A DNA stretch of 64,000 nucleotides, from the NCBI GenBank assembly GCA_036925085.1, contig JAUPFP010000051.1, positions 1,021,001 to 1,085,000 on the forward strand, given 5' to 3'. Both the position numbers and the translations under genes were made by a program. Numbering within the stretch: position 1 is the first letter of the stretch; every line of letters starts with the position of its first letter. Positions 30,249-41,929 of this stretch are shown piece after piece. Source of the stretch: Brachycybe producta (taxonomy: Eukaryota; Arthropoda; Diplopoda; Playtdesmida; Andrognathidae). The notes under the pieces were generated by a model. The model had not been told where the DNA came from. It did no database searches and saw only the letters and a program-made list of their open reading frames with translations.

Positions 30249-30921
30249 CCATGAAACATCTTAAACCAATAAAAAGAACTAGATTAACTAGAAAAAGTAC
30301 AGTGATAAATTAAACGAGCTTTTCGATCTTGTTAAAATTTTCTAAGCCTGACGAGATACAGATGACAAAAGATCCTCAAAACTGTGAAAATCCTTTTGCA
30401 TGCTAGTGCAATCCTCACGGACCAGACAGAACAAGTAAAATCTATCAAGTTGAGAAGTGTCTGTCACAATAGTGTGTCTAGCATTATTGTAAACAGTTAC
30501 CGTTATTATCCGTTAACTGTCGGGATGGACCACAAACAAACACGATGTGCTTCATTCGTGTCCGTCGTATATTGCCTTGTTGCTGTTTTATAAGCCGTTA
30601 CTTTGGTGAAGGAGACCATCTGAGAAGAGGTTCACCGAAATACAAGCCATCATGCTCAGCCATCCTACCATCCTGCCCAGCAGTAGAAAGACTGGGCTCT
30701 TTCTACTACTGATTTGTCTGGCTCAAGTTGGGTCGTGACACATGTCTGCTGCTGATGCCCAGTTAATGATATCTTGTTGATCAAAGGCCTACATGCCAAT
30801 GATTACAACGAAAACTGCTGATTTTAAGTCAAAAGCTTGCACACGCCTTTTTATTTGTTGGTTTTTTTCTCACAGTAAATAAAATTATATACAAAATAAC
30901 AAATTAAGAAGTGAACACTTG
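30249..30921. other. Non-coding, unresolved
   Basis: No gene. A segment ending CAAGTTGGGTCGTGACA (near 30740) resembles the terminal bases of the large element's LTR and may be an old LTR scrap. The rest is unassigned. Confidence 0.35.
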
Positions 30922-31835
30922 TGTAATGAAACACCTTTAGGGGGAATAGAATTTACCCAAAAGTCGTTGGCTAGGCCACTTACTCTATTCTGGTCCAAAA
31001 CGAAAAGAACAAATTAGTCTCTTTTGTTTCCTCACAAGTTTTTCTTTTATGAACTTTTACTGCTTTAAGGATCTTTTCGCTGTCTTCTACTCCTCAGGCT
31101 TGCGCCTGATTAAAAGCCGGCTGATCGTGTCATAATCTAGAGACTTCAGCAACTTTTTGCCCATAGTAGCAGTTTATTTACATCATCATCTTCTGAAAAG
31201 ACATGGGCATAAATTCGGTGTCTCATCTAGTGTTGGTGATCCAGGTTTGCATCTGGATTGGCAGCTCTAGGTAAGAAAATATTAAAGTACTTCGTTCGAT
31301 TTAATAAAAATAAATAAAGACTTCAGCAACTTTTTGCCCATAGTAACAGTTTATTTACATAATCATTTTCTGAACAGACATGAGCATAAATTCGGTGTCT
31401 TGAGAATGCTTGAATTATGAACAAAAACATGGACTTATATACCCAAGAAGACAATTCTGAGAGGACTTTCTCAGTATCCTCTAATTGGTTATTTACAAAA
31501 GTAAAACCCAAATCGACCAATTAAAACGATTGACCAGTGGTCACCCAAACGTATCACAGATGATTCATTCCTAAATAAAACAAAATACAATAGAGAAATG
31601 CAACCCCATAGACTTGGTGTTGCTGCTTATCAGGTGGATTTCTTTATGTTAAGGGGTGGGACTGGGAGGAAAGGGCCCAGGCCCCGGTGAGGTGTGACAC
31701 AAATAAAAATATAGGCAACATCAGCTGTGCAGAACTGGGTCAACCCTCTGTACAATGGTACAGAAGCATGACAAAGTTCCATGCGATTCTAAAAAAAATA
31801 AACGAGCCAGGATCCCTCCTGGGCTTATCTTTTCT
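30922..31835 (-). mobile_element. Second LTR family, copy 3 (solo LTR)
   Basis: Minus-strand copy of the 7743-8607 LTR. Its ends on the plus strand are TGTAATGAAAC (30922) and GCTTATCTTTTCT (31835), flanked on both sides by CTTG (30918-30921 and 31836-31839). It contains an internal tandem duplication: about 31140-31230 is repeated at 31319-31405, covering the segment ACTTCAGCAACTTTTTGCCC. No internal coding region is attached. Confidence 0.75.
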
Positions 31836-31839
31836 CTTG

Positions 31840-32094
31840 CTTTTAAGTCTGTTCCTTGCAGTGCTTCGAAAAAGTGCAAAAATGCACCTTTTAAAAATAA
31901 TAGTGTTAATGTCACGGTTCTCAACGTGTTGGTTAAATTCTGATTCAAATCACAATTGTTTAAGGATGCCACAGCTTCTATTAAAAATTTGTCTTGCATT
32001 AATAATAGTGATGAACAGGACAACGTGACAACCCGGTTGGCACTAACCACCAAAATGGTGAGCAAATTGGTTAGAAATGGTGGTGACACCATAA
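31840..32094. other. Non-coding, possible LTR scrap
   Basis: No gene. GTGACAACCCGGTTGG at about 32026 resembles the start of the large element's LTR lineage, but only some 70 bp precede the next element. Confidence 0.3.
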
Positions 32095-32277
32095 TTTGAA
32101 TTTGAATTTGAAAAATTACTCTGCAAGCAGCCATAAAGGACTATGGCAGAGGGACAAGAGTCCAAGTGCAGCATAGAAAATGCATTGTCAAAACCAGAAA
32201 ATATAAAACCCTATTGATATAAACCCAACAACAATTTCAATATTTTTTAATGCTGCAAATATATGCATATAATGTGT
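32095..32277 (-). mobile_element. 5'-truncated LINE 3' end
   Basis: Reverse complement of the 3' end seen at 5715-5937 and 28970-29152. On the plus strand it begins with AATTTGAATTTGAATTTG, which is the tail repeat of the LINE. It is non-coding. Confidence 0.8.
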
Positions 32278-32379
32278 TCAATCCAGGCCTCTCCCATTTC
32301 TATGAATATATAGCAAATGCGAGAGGTGTTTTATGTTACAAGTATTTCTCCAGGTGGCACCAATGACTAAAACCCAGGG

Positions 32380-33960
32380 CATTATTAAGCAACTATTGAC
32401 ACTTAATACAAAATAAAAGTGGGGGCCCAGATGGAATTCATGCAGTAGTTCTTATAAAATTAGCTAGGGAAGTGGGACCATTTCTTCAGCTAATTTATCA
32501 GCATTCTTTGGATCAAGGGGTTGTTCCAAGTATGTGGAAATTAGCAAATGTTAGCCCAATATTTAAGTCAGATAATAAGTACGAAGCTGCAAACTATACG
32601 CCTGTATCTCTAACTTCAGTGGTTTGTAAAATTCTTGAGCATATCATATACTCTGGCTGCATTAAGTTTCTCAAATCTCACAATCTCATTTTTGATAACC
32701 AACATGGTTTCCTGAGAGGGCGCTCTTGTGAGACTCAACTTATCCTGGTAGTAGATGACCTCCAGAAAAGTATAGACAATGGTGTTTCTTGTCTTTTGTA
32801 AGGCATTTCACACTTCAAAACTTCTGGTAAAAGTTGCAGCATATGGGTTTGGGGAGGCAGGTAACCGAATGGGTAACTTTTTTTAAGTGATAGGAAAACG
32901 AAGGGTAGTTGTAAATGGGTCTCACTCAGAGTGGTTGGCTGTTAAATCTCTTGTACTCCAGGGTAGAGTGCTGGGTCCTCTTTTGTTCCTCATACTTATT
33001 AATGAGCTCAGCAGCACAGTTGGCAGCAAGTGTAGACTATTTGCTGATGATACTCTAAATTACAAAGAGATTGATGGTATCCAAGACTGTGAAACATTAG
33101 CTCTACACTTGAAGGCAATTAAGGGATAATGTAATACATAGCAACTTCAGTATGAATGAGGGGAAGTGTTGTGTTATGAGGCTAACTCGGGTTAGAAATC
33201 CAATTATAGTATGAAAATTATAGTATGAATGACACTATTCTTCGGAGTGTCAAGTCTTATAAGTACTTGGGGGTTACAATGACAGATGACCTTTCTTGAA
33301 AAAAACACATTGATGGTGTTACTGGGAAAGCTCTACAAATGCTTCGTTTTAGTCAAAGTACATTGGGTACCTGCACAGCACAAGTTAAAACTATTGGCTA
33401 TCAAGCATTGGTTCGGTCTCATCTTTAGTATTGCTGCAGTGTATGGAATCCTCACTCTGTCACACACAGCGGCAGGCACAAATTTACAGAAAGTGTCACT
33501 GAGATGCTGTCAGGGCTACAATGGCATAGTTTGGCACATCACAGGGCTGAATTAAGTTTGAAATTGTTTAGAAAAACTGCACGTGGTGATTGTTCTAAAC
33601 CACAGTCCAGTGATATTCATAAAGCATTTTACATGGGCAGGGCTGACCACTCTAAGAAAATTAGGGAGATTTTTGCTAGGACAGATTCATATTATGGTCT
33701 TTTTTTTTTTTCTAGAGTTATAAGACAATGAAACTCTCTTCCTGAGGCAGTGGTGAATGGGGATAATTTTGTTTTGTGGGATTAACACTTGTATATTCAT
33801 TTTGTTTTTATATATGTGCAATTGTGCATGTATCTGTGCTTGACAATGCTTAATGTTGCATGTGGACTTCTATGTCCCTCTGCCATAGGCCTGTTTGGTT
33901 GCTAGCAGAGTACTAATTGTTATTGTAATGGTAATTGTAGTACTTCAGATAAGCTTGTTT
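32380..33960 (+). pseudogene. Decayed CR1/L2-like LINE RT, 5'-truncated
   Basis: A second, diverged LINE on the plus strand. Readable RT blocks are GGPDGIHAVVL, FLQLIYQHSLDQGVVPSMWK (32480-32540), YTPVSLTSVVCKILEHIIYS, NQHGFLRGRSCETQL (32700-32740), LGPLLFLILINELSS and CRLFADDTLNY (near 33040), then degraded C-terminal fragments including RADHSKKIREIFARTDSYY (33645-33700). Many stops and frameshifts are present. The 3' UTR keeps a variant of the CTCTGCCATAGGCCTG line at about 33880, but with different flanking sequence, so it is a different subfamily from the 13.9-kb LINE. Confidence 0.8.
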
Positions 33961-34474
33961 TGCTTATCAGTGTACTTTTTCAAGTTTATCTGATCCATCT
34001 CATTGGTAAGTTTGCAATGTTTCATCTAAGAACTTTTCGAATAAAATTGGATACTAAGCATTTAGCATAATATAAATAACCATTTCATATTACTGTCACA
34101 TAATTACTCAGAAGAGAAGACAGTTTGTTTCTGACTTTTATGCCTGACAATTAAAATAATCAACTTGCACGACCATGCCATATTTCAACTACAGTGTATT
34201 TTTCTTACAGCTAAAACTCTAATGGTGATAACATCAGAGCTTTTGGGAGACCTCCAACATTTCTTAAATGACCTAAAAGTCTTTCTTTTGATAAATATTA
34301 TCAAAAGAAAACGTTTTTAATGTGGAGACTATAAATTTCAACTTTTTTTTGGGGGGGGGGGCACCCTAATGTACATGCTTAATTGAAATTTTCAAAATTG
34401 ACAGCGCACCATCCAGATTGATATTGCCGTATTTTCACTGGTAAATACATGTCACAATTTCTATTGTTCCTTAC
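33961..34474. other. Non-coding DNA, probable intron
   Basis: No gene. A small foldback (12-bp arms) lies at 34282-34310 and a G run at 34351-34361. If the adjacent exon is real this is intron sequence downstream of it. Confidence 0.4.
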
Positions 34475-34662
34475 CTGCTTGTTTAGATGTGGATGTTGCA
34501 GTAATTCAAAAACTGCCTTGAAACACTTGTCGTGCTTATCCTGGCCTACAAGTCGAACAATAATCTGTGGTAAAAATCTTTTAGCCTTAAGTAACGCCTC
34601 TTCAAATATTACAGCCCTTTCTGTTTCTGTTTGTCCCAGATTTCTTTTTAAAAATATGGCAT
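34475..34662 (-). CDS. Putative host-gene exon (188 bp)
   Basis: On the minus strand the open segment is bounded by TTTTTTGTTATTGCAG upstream (acceptor, exon starting at 34662) and CAG|GTAAGG downstream (donor, exon ending at 34475). It begins two bases into a codon and ends on a codon boundary, encoding about 62 residues (DAIFLKRNLGQTETERAV, then EALLKAKRFLPQIIVRLVG and FELLQHPHLNKQ). Composition is that of an amphipathic alpha-helical repeat protein (HEAT/ARM-like) and does not resemble a transposon gene. I do not recognise the protein. The exon at 54040-54235 is on the same strand and similar in character, so both may belong to one gene, but their splice phases show they are not consecutive. 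Confidence 0.5.
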
Positions 34663-35057
34663 CTGCAATAACAAAAAAGCATTCATAGAGAATAATGTTC
34701 AGCATCAATAAAATCCAAACTTAAAATAATTACTTTAGAAAAACCACCTACATGTACACGTGATGTGTATCATAAAATAAGTTCCCCTCTACAAATGTTA
34801 AAATGGTTTACAGTTCACAGTATGCTAATGTTTGTTGTACATGTACTGTACGTATTATGTGAAACCAATTAGATACAATAAACTCATACTATTGTTCCTT
34901 AAAATTTTAATGTACAGCACATTTGGGTTATGATATGTATATGTGCATTATATATCAGCCCTAAGGTCGTAGCCTCACTTTCTGTGTACAAAATGGCGTA
35001 AAAGCCACACCGTGCAATATTGGAGGAATAATGAAACTGCAGCATGATTGTGATTCA
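34663..35057. other. Non-coding DNA, probable intron
   Basis: Nothing recognisable in this AT-rich stretch. Confidence 0.4.
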
Positions 35058-35510
35058 TGTAACAACCCACCCAGTTGCAACTCTGCTTTGGGGATGGAAT
35101 CGTATGCAAGCGTGCCTACGGTGAACCCCCGTGGAATGTCGGAGAAAAGACAGTCTCCCCCTCACCTCAACCAAACGGGTCCGTTGACAAACAGAAGCGG
35201 TTGTTGGGTAAGAGAAAAATGGTGGTGATAATTGGCCGTTGACCCCAGTGAAACCCCTCAAACAATGACACACAAAGGTAGGTGTAAATGATAAAAGAAA
35301 GGTTTACTGCACTTACAAAAAATATCCACGAACATGTAAACAACTGCTGGTCAACTCGGCCAACAGGGAAGCATGTTACACAATTAAAAAATAAAATGAA
35401 CATGTGACAGAATGCCCTCTGCCCCAACAATGGCTGACCTGGCCCTTAAATACACCCAGGTGACTCCTTCTGGGGGCGGGCAGCTGCACAACTTCCTCTC
35501 TCTGCTCACC
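35058..35510 (-). repeat. Decayed 3' LTR of a related Ty3/Gypsy element
   Basis: On the minus strand it ends GGGTTGTTACA (35058), like other LTRs of this lineage, and contains a TATTTAAGGG promoter-like box near 35450 and AT-rich R-like sequence. It directly follows the integrase remnant at 35520-36460 in element orientation, so it is that copy's 3' LTR with the 3' coding extension deleted. Confidence 0.55.
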
Positions 35511-35519
35511 GAAATTAAT

Positions 35520-36460
35520 GGGAGTCAATTTATCCCACAAATCAAGTTGCTCCTTGAGCAGATGAAGGTAATGTTTGATAGTCTCCATCACAGTCTTCTT
35601 CATATGCTCTGTAAGCCCATTTGATTGCAGATGGTATGCTATCAGGTAGTGATGCACTATATTATATTGCTCCTGGAATTTGAACAAAACTTTACTTGAG
35701 AACTGGGAATTTGACCCAAGACAAAAGCCTTTAGAGTTCCAAACACCATCAGGAACTCATCCTTCAGGAACTTTATAACACTAGTGGCTGCAGCCCTTCA
35801 TACTGCCTTTGACATGCCATAGAGAAAAGTAGTCCACCATGATCAACACATATTAGACTCAACCCAGTGATGCAGGAAATGGGCCTATGCAATTCATTCC
35901 CCAGGTGTGACTTGGGTGCTGTTGAACCTGCATTCACTGGTAAAGACTCAGTCAGCATCCTTATGAAGCTTCCCGTTCTTAAACTGAATCTTATACCTGT
36001 ACTCTTGTAATTGCACCTACCAACAATGCAACCTGCTTTGCAGGTTTTTGGCAAGCTGCAAATGACAGAAGGTATCCCACCTGCAGACTGCCAAAAACCT
36101 TAAAGGCAGGTCAGCACAAACTTCTGGTTAAAGACATAAGGTCAGAATTTGGCCATGGCAAACATTATTACCAAGCACTCCTGCTTAGCGACACAATACC
36201 GTGTCTTTGCTAATTTCATGAGTTGGCTTGCACCCGATGAACCTTGCGCTCAGAGACCTTCAGGTACACTACTTTGACTAAGCCGAACCCACTCACATGC
36301 ATGTTGATTAATATCTCGCCATGAGAATCATACATGGACAGCAAAGGTGCTTCGGTCAAAATGACTTCAACTGATCAAATGCCAAACGACATTGCTTTGA
36401 CCACTCGAAGGACCTACGATAGTAACCGGCCAGTCCGAGAACATGATGGCCTGTGTCACT
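35520..36460 (-). pseudogene. Decayed Ty3/Gypsy pol fragment (RT end to integrase)
   Basis: Minus-strand remnants in order: end of RT (VLGLAGYYRR, FEWSKQCRLAFDQLK, 36440-36360), RNase H-region pieces (36300-36000), and integrase (NIVHHYLIAYHLQSNGLTEH, then KTVMETIKHYLHLLKEQ, 35660-35540). Sequence matches the large element's pol closely enough to place it in the same lineage. Many stops, frameshifts and deletions are present and gag is absent. Confidence 0.75.
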
Positions 36461-36717
36461 GACTGCCTTTCTCAAATTAAACATTTGTTTCCCCAGACAA
36501 ACTATTAGTATGAGTGTGATCGCTCCCTCTGTACTTGTTTTTTTTAATAGTAGAAGTACTCGAAACAATCAGAAAACGAAGCAGATAGAACAAAAAAAAA
36601 ACGATGTAAATTATGATTTTCTTGCTATTATTCTTTTTTATTCTTTATAAGATTTTTATGTAACTATTAAGGGATCCTCTGCACAGTTCAATTCAATTCA
36701 ATTAAATACACCTGCAA

Positions 36718-39700
36718 TTAGCTCGAAAGCCATGTGGCAGGGGGGGATTGCTCCCAATCACGACTGTCATTATTTAAAAATAAGACATCATCATGAAATT
36801 GAAATCGTCCTAACAAAGAACTATTCACAGGAAGAGAATTCCATAGTCTAATAACATTAGGAAGAAAAGACCAAAAATATGCATCAGTCCTAGCCATTAA
36901 TTCTTTGAAAGTCTTTGAATGCCCATATCTACCTTTACGAGGATTTCTAGTTAGTAAACCATTAAGCAGAGTAATGTTATCACAAGACAGCAAATGCCCC
37001 AAAAGAGCAAAGCTTTGCTCATTTCTTCGGCCTGCTAATGATTCCTATTCTAGCTCTTGGAGCATAGACGATACGCTGTCAGTATACGGATACCGACCCT
37101 TTACAAATCTTGCAGCCCTACGCTGCACCATTTCTATTTCTTGTTTTAGGTTATTTCTAAATGGGCTCCAAATTGGGGAACAATATTCTAAAATAGGTCT
37201 AACTAGGATAAAGTAACAGACCTTCTTTACATTTTCTTTACAATGTTTAAGGGTGCGTTGGACAAACCGCAGCCTCTGATTAGCTTTGGCAACTGCTTTG
37301 GTTATATGATCTTTCCAAAGCATGTCCTTGGACAAGGTTAAGCCAAGATATTTGATGGTATCAACATGGGTTAGCTGAACATCTCCCATTGTGTAATCTG
37401 CCATGCAAGATTCTCGCATTCGGGAAACTCGCACAACATTGCATTTACTCCTATTCAGTTGTAAATGCCACTCAGAGCACCACTCTTCAAAACTGTCTAG
37501 ATCTCTTTGGCGGACTTCACTATCTCCATTATCCCTAATCCTCCTGTAAACAACAGCATCATCTGCAAACAAATGCATCATACTGTTGCATCTGTCTGCG
37601 AGATTGTTTATGAACAGAAGGAAAAGCAGTGGTCCAATGTAACGACCCGACTTGGGTTCGTTGCAACACCCCGGCAAAACTTCCCCGTCTTACCGGATCC
37701 TTGACTCCCTTGGGGCCGAGGGCGAAGCGCGGACTGCCCGCTCTTGTCCGTCCGGTCCCTGGGTGACGCCGGTCGAGAGTCGATCTCTCCGTAGGTCGAC
37801 GGACGAATGGCCGACGAACACGACGAAGAACCCACGTTAGACCCCCGATGGATCCTACCGCGGAACCGACGCGAAGTACCGGCCGAAATGACGGAAATAG
37901 GATGGTGGGTGGTTGGTGAAATCTCACTTGAACCCCCACCCTCCCCGCGGTAACTTCCCCAGAATAACAATAATAATAAGTTGACACGGACACCAGTGTG
38001 TTGAGTGAAAATAATAATAATAATTTATTCACAGAATAAATTGATAAAAACACTCACTCAATGGATGCAGTAATCTGCTGGTTAATCCAACCAGCAGACA
38101 AACAAGGTGGTAAAACACCCAAACAATTCAAGACTCCTTTTAAAGATGCAATAATATATCTCCTGGCTAATCCAGCCAGGAGCTAAAGTGTAACACACCT
38201 GAACACCACAAAAGATGATGAAGAATGGTGGCCATCTTGGCCACCTGATGAAGAAGAGCACCAATAATCACATGCACAAGCATGAAGGGTCTAACACACA
38301 CTGCCTAGAATATAATGGCCGCCGCCATTATATACCCCCAGGCTGCTCCACCTGGGGGAGGACAGTGACCCTTGCTGGCCATTTTGTCGTCTGCCTGGCA
38401 GCTAAATAGCCAGCCTAGCAGACGACACAGGAGATTTAGTTCTGCTCCACATAGAGAGCAAAACTGGGTTGTCACACCAAGAATGCTACCCTGAGGTACA
38501 CCAGATGTTACTTTAGCCCAGTCTGACACAGCACCATCAATTTGGACTCGCTGTTGTCTATTTGATAAGAATGATGATGTCCACAAAATTACTTGTTTAT
38601 TTAACTTAAAAGTCATCATTCTTTTAATTAGTAGTGAATGCTTCACTATCAAATGCTTTTGCAAAATCTAAAAATACCAAGTCAAATTCGGCCGTACTAT
38701 CTAAGCCAGATTGTATGTATTGGATGAATAGTGCTAGCTGGGTATCACATGATCAGCCTTTACGAAAACCATGCTAGTTTTCATGAATTAATTTATGGTT
38801 TTTAAATGCTTGATTGTACTAGAATAAATGATATGCTCTAGAGTCTTACAAACAATGAAGGTCAGAGAAATCGGTCTATAGTTCTTTGGACAATTTGTAT
38901 CTCCTGTTTTAAAAATTGGGCAGATATTTGCTTGCCTCCATGCCATAGGCAGTGTACTACTATCAAGGGAATCTTGGAAAAGTTTACTTAAAAAAGGGCT
39001 AACTTCTGTGGTCAGCTCTTTTAGCGATCTTGGTGAAATTTCATCTGGACCAGCTGATTTATTAACATCTAGATTACAAAGCAATGGAGGTGGAGTTTAT
39101 GATTATATCAGGCATGACATGAGATAAGGTGCCAAGTTGAGGTTCCTCGTCGCCATCATTAGCATGAAAGACACTTTGAAAATAATCGTTAAGTGTGCTT
39201 GCAATAACCTGTTTGTCAGTACAAACATCACCAAGTGGTGTTATAATTGAAGTTATATTATTTCGAATTTTGTTGAGATTTTTTACATATTTCCAGAACA
39301 ACTTGGGATTTTTTTGGAGCCCCTAAGACATTGTTAGTAAAGTTTAAGTGTTCTTTTTAAGCAAGCTTTTCACAAGACATCGCTGGGAATTAAACTGCAA
39401 TTTAATATTATCATTCATTTTAATCTTCATTTTAGATCTAAATTTGCGTTGTTTACGAAGAGCGCGGCGTATCTCAGTGGTGAACCAAATTGGTTCCAAG
39501 CTTGATTTTAGATTTTTGAATGGGATGAATTTATTTATGCCATTAGAAATGACACTGACAAACAATGACCACTGTTGGTTTACATCTTTTGATAGTCCAC
39601 TTTTATTTTTATTTTTCAGTTCATTTGTTACAAAGAGCTTAAAATTAGCCCAATCAGCTTTATTGTACTGTAGGACTTTTCGGGGAGCTGATTGGAGTTT

Positions 39701-40450
39701 TTCGGATTGGGTGGCAAATTCTAAGTAAATCATTTTGTGATCGCTTATGCCATCAGCAATTTCAATTGATTTGGCATTTTCTGGGGTGTTCGTAAAAACT
39801 AAATCTAGAATATTAGCTGTTGTATTGGGGTTTGCACAAGTTGATCCAGTTGATACACTATCAAGCAGTATATTTATTATTTTTTTTACTAGAGCACTGG
39901 GAGTCAACAGTATAATTTTTCCAATTTATTTATGGAAGGTTAAAATCCCCACCAATGAGAACTGATGCATGTTTGTGGGTAGAAAATAAGGAATCTAAAC
40001 ATTTTCTAAATTGGAGTAATTCCTCCTCGTCACTTGAAGGTGGGCGATAGCATGAAAATAAGAAAATTTTTCTCCCATTATGAAGTGAAATGCTACAACA
40101 AACTGCATCACAATCACCTTCTTAAAGGGGTTCTCTTTTTGATGTAAGGTTTTTATTGATAGCAAGAAATAAACCTCCACCTTTGATTATGTTCTGATCA
40201 TTTCGGAATATGTTAAATTGTTGGGGTTTCCCCTGCGGAAGAGCCATGATTCACTACCGAAAATAATGTCTGGATTGTAGCTTTCTATAGCTTATCTAAA
40301 CTGAATTACTTTATTTTTTATACTTCTGCAATTGATTATTAACATTTTTAAAGATTTATTTAAGATTTCTTTTTTGGGCAGAAGAATTGTCTTAGAAGAA
40401 ATTTTTTTGTTAGAAAGTTGGGTTTCTTTTTGAATAACTATTTTAGGTAC
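36718..40450 (-). pseudogene. LINE ORF2: APE endonuclease and reverse transcriptase
   Basis: In the sense direction: APE-type endonuclease start (LKMLIINCRSIKNK, 40350-40300; YNPDIIFGSESWL near 40260), endonuclease end with the SDHKMI motif (near 39740), a linker (PIWFTTEIRRALRKQRK, 39500-39440), RT with SAGPDEISPRSLK (39060-39010), ANICPIFKTGDTNCPKNYRP (38930-38870), GVPQGSILG (near 38490), LTR insertion, then GPLLFLLFINNL and FADDAVVYRR (37620-37540), KYLGLTLSKDMLWKDHI (near 37340), LEYCSPIWSPF, and the C-terminal ARTDAYFWSFLP..IRLWNSLP (36900-36830). Frames are broken in several places (for example near 39950, 38800 and 37060). Without the LTR the GVPQGSILGPLLF box is continuous. Confidence 0.85.
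37638..38476 (-). mobile_element. Solo LTR of the large Ty3/Gypsy family, inserted in LINE RT
   Basis: 839 bp on the minus strand. On the plus strand it begins TGTAACGACCCGAC and ends GGGTTGTCACA, the reverse complement of the LTR ends at 15651-16482. It is flanked by CCAA on both sides (37634-37637 and 38477-38480). It retains the TATA/AATGGC palindrome block (near 38310-38335) and the three leader hairpins. It lies precisely inside the GVPQGSILG|PLLF codons of the LINE. It is a moderately diverged copy of the same family. Confidence 0.93.
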
Positions 40451-40494
40451 AGTAACTAGATTTGATTTCTTCCTAGAATCAGGGTATTTAGAGA

Positions 40495-41388
40495 TTAGAA
40501 GTTTCCCTGGACTGGACTACAAACAGATTTCCAGAGAACAGAGCTCAAGACATCCTTACCAGCTGCAGTCAAGTGAAGGCCATCACGCAGATAATACTTA
40601 TCAGGTGCGTTAAGAAGCTCCCGAGCAGCATCTGCAAATGAATAACCAGCACTACGACAGAGAAGAGAAATCTGCTGGACTGCAGGGTTTGGAAGAAAAG
40701 AACCCCTAGCATCACGCTCAAACCGTGGCAGGACAGTAGAAATCACAATCATTGCACAAGGCCTGATGCATTTTACCTCTCTAGAAAAGTGTTTAAGTCT
40801 CTCAGCTATCCCCTTTGGCGCATCCATCTTGAGATTATTAGTGCCGGTATACACAACTACAACAGGGTTAAGGCTAGCTTTGTTAAGCACTGCCTTAACT
40901 AGAGTAGTTAAATGTTCAACACGTGTGCCTGGATAGCACCACGTTGTTGACTTCCCAGTTTAGCCGACCCTAACACCTCTAACGATACTGTCACCATTGA
41001 GGTGCACATCGATAGGCTTGCCAGTTTGCGGGCTATAATTAGTGGATGTTGAGGCAGGAATATCCTTAACCTCAGACAGCACACCAAATCGGTTACCACC
41101 CGTGGTAGCCAAACTACCATTAGCCACGACACTGGCAAAGCTTTTTCTTTGTGGCCGAGATCCTTTGCCTTTGACCACCATCCATCTGTCTCCTGTCTGG
41201 GCTGCCTGATTCTTAACTACCAAGTCAGTCCCTACAGATACATTGGATGAAATGCCAGACACAACATCACTCGTCTGGCATGCAATCTCGTGAGTCACTG
41301 TAGGGTGAGCATTACAATGCCGAAAGAACAATTCTTTTAACTCAGCAACCTCCTTCCGCAAACAGGCGATATCACGAGATGCCTGCAC
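40495..41388 (-). pseudogene. LINE ORF1 with SGNH/GDSL-type esterase domain
   Basis: A coiled-coil-like N-terminus (CLRKEVAELKELFFRH, near 41350) is followed by a Ser/Thr-rich linker and then an SGNH hydrolase: block I GDSIVRGVRVG (41000-40965, with the catalytic Ser), block III-like VVVYTGTNNLKMD (near 40850), and block V DGLHLTAAGKDVL (near 40570, with the catalytic Asp and His). SGNH esterase ORF1 proteins are typical of CR1/L2-related LINEs and are thought to act in RNP or membrane association. A frame change near 40965 breaks the gene between blocks I and III. Confidence 0.75.
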
Positions 41389-41430
41389 TGAACGAGTGGA
41401 AGGAGCACCAGGTGGGGGTCAAAGTCTTAA

Positions 41431-41929
41431 GAGGCATAGTTAATATGATAATAAAGTAAGAAAGAGCCTAATAATTTTAGAGAAGAAAAAAGCGTGGACG
41501 TTAAGCTTTTTTTTTAACTTTTTGGGCCTAAAGTGGCATTTTGATTTGAAAATGCGTTATCTCAAAACTACAAGTTGGATTTGGATTCTGCTTTCACCAG
41601 AGTGTTAGGCACGCTGAGATCTACAATATTCTATAAGGATAAAAAATCAGTTGCGTTTTGAATAAAAAATGCACACAAACAAAGGAAACAAAGAAAAAGG
41701 AGACAAAGGAAGTAGCGCCCTAAACTAAAATCGCTCTAACTCAGAAAATACTTATCCAAATTGGAATCCGATTTCACCACTGTATTCAGGAGACAAAACA
41801 CTATTTAAACACCTTACTATACCCTCCGATGACAAGTTTAAATTAGTAAAATAGCCGAAAAATCGGGAGACAAAAAAAAACTTGCTTCTCCTGTTTATAA
41901 TAAACACAGTAGTCTGAATATCAGTAAGG
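41431..41929. other. Non-coding DNA with a diverged direct repeat
   Basis: No gene. About 41550-41625 and 41730-41790 share a similar order (TTGGATTCTG.TTTCACCA / TTGGAATCCGATTTCACCA). It could be the 5' flank or promoter of the transposase remnant that follows. Confidence 0.35.

Larger units (their letters stand above)
36688..41430 (-). mobile_element. Near full-length CR1/L2-like LINE, split by a solo LTR
   Basis: A minus-strand non-LTR retrotransposon with an ORF1-type esterase gene, then endonuclease and RT. It is about 3.9 kb after subtracting the 839-bp LTR at 37638-38476. Its 3' end is marked on the plus strand by TTCAATTCAATTCAATT (36688-36704), a simple-repeat tail. It is the most complete LINE in the window but is interrupted by stops. 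The 5' limit is approximate. Confidence 0.8.

Noticed and set aside
30480..30740. LTR end of the large family
   Set aside because: Only the final AAGTTGGGTCGTGACA resembles it. No start, promoter or duplication was found, so it was left as a note.
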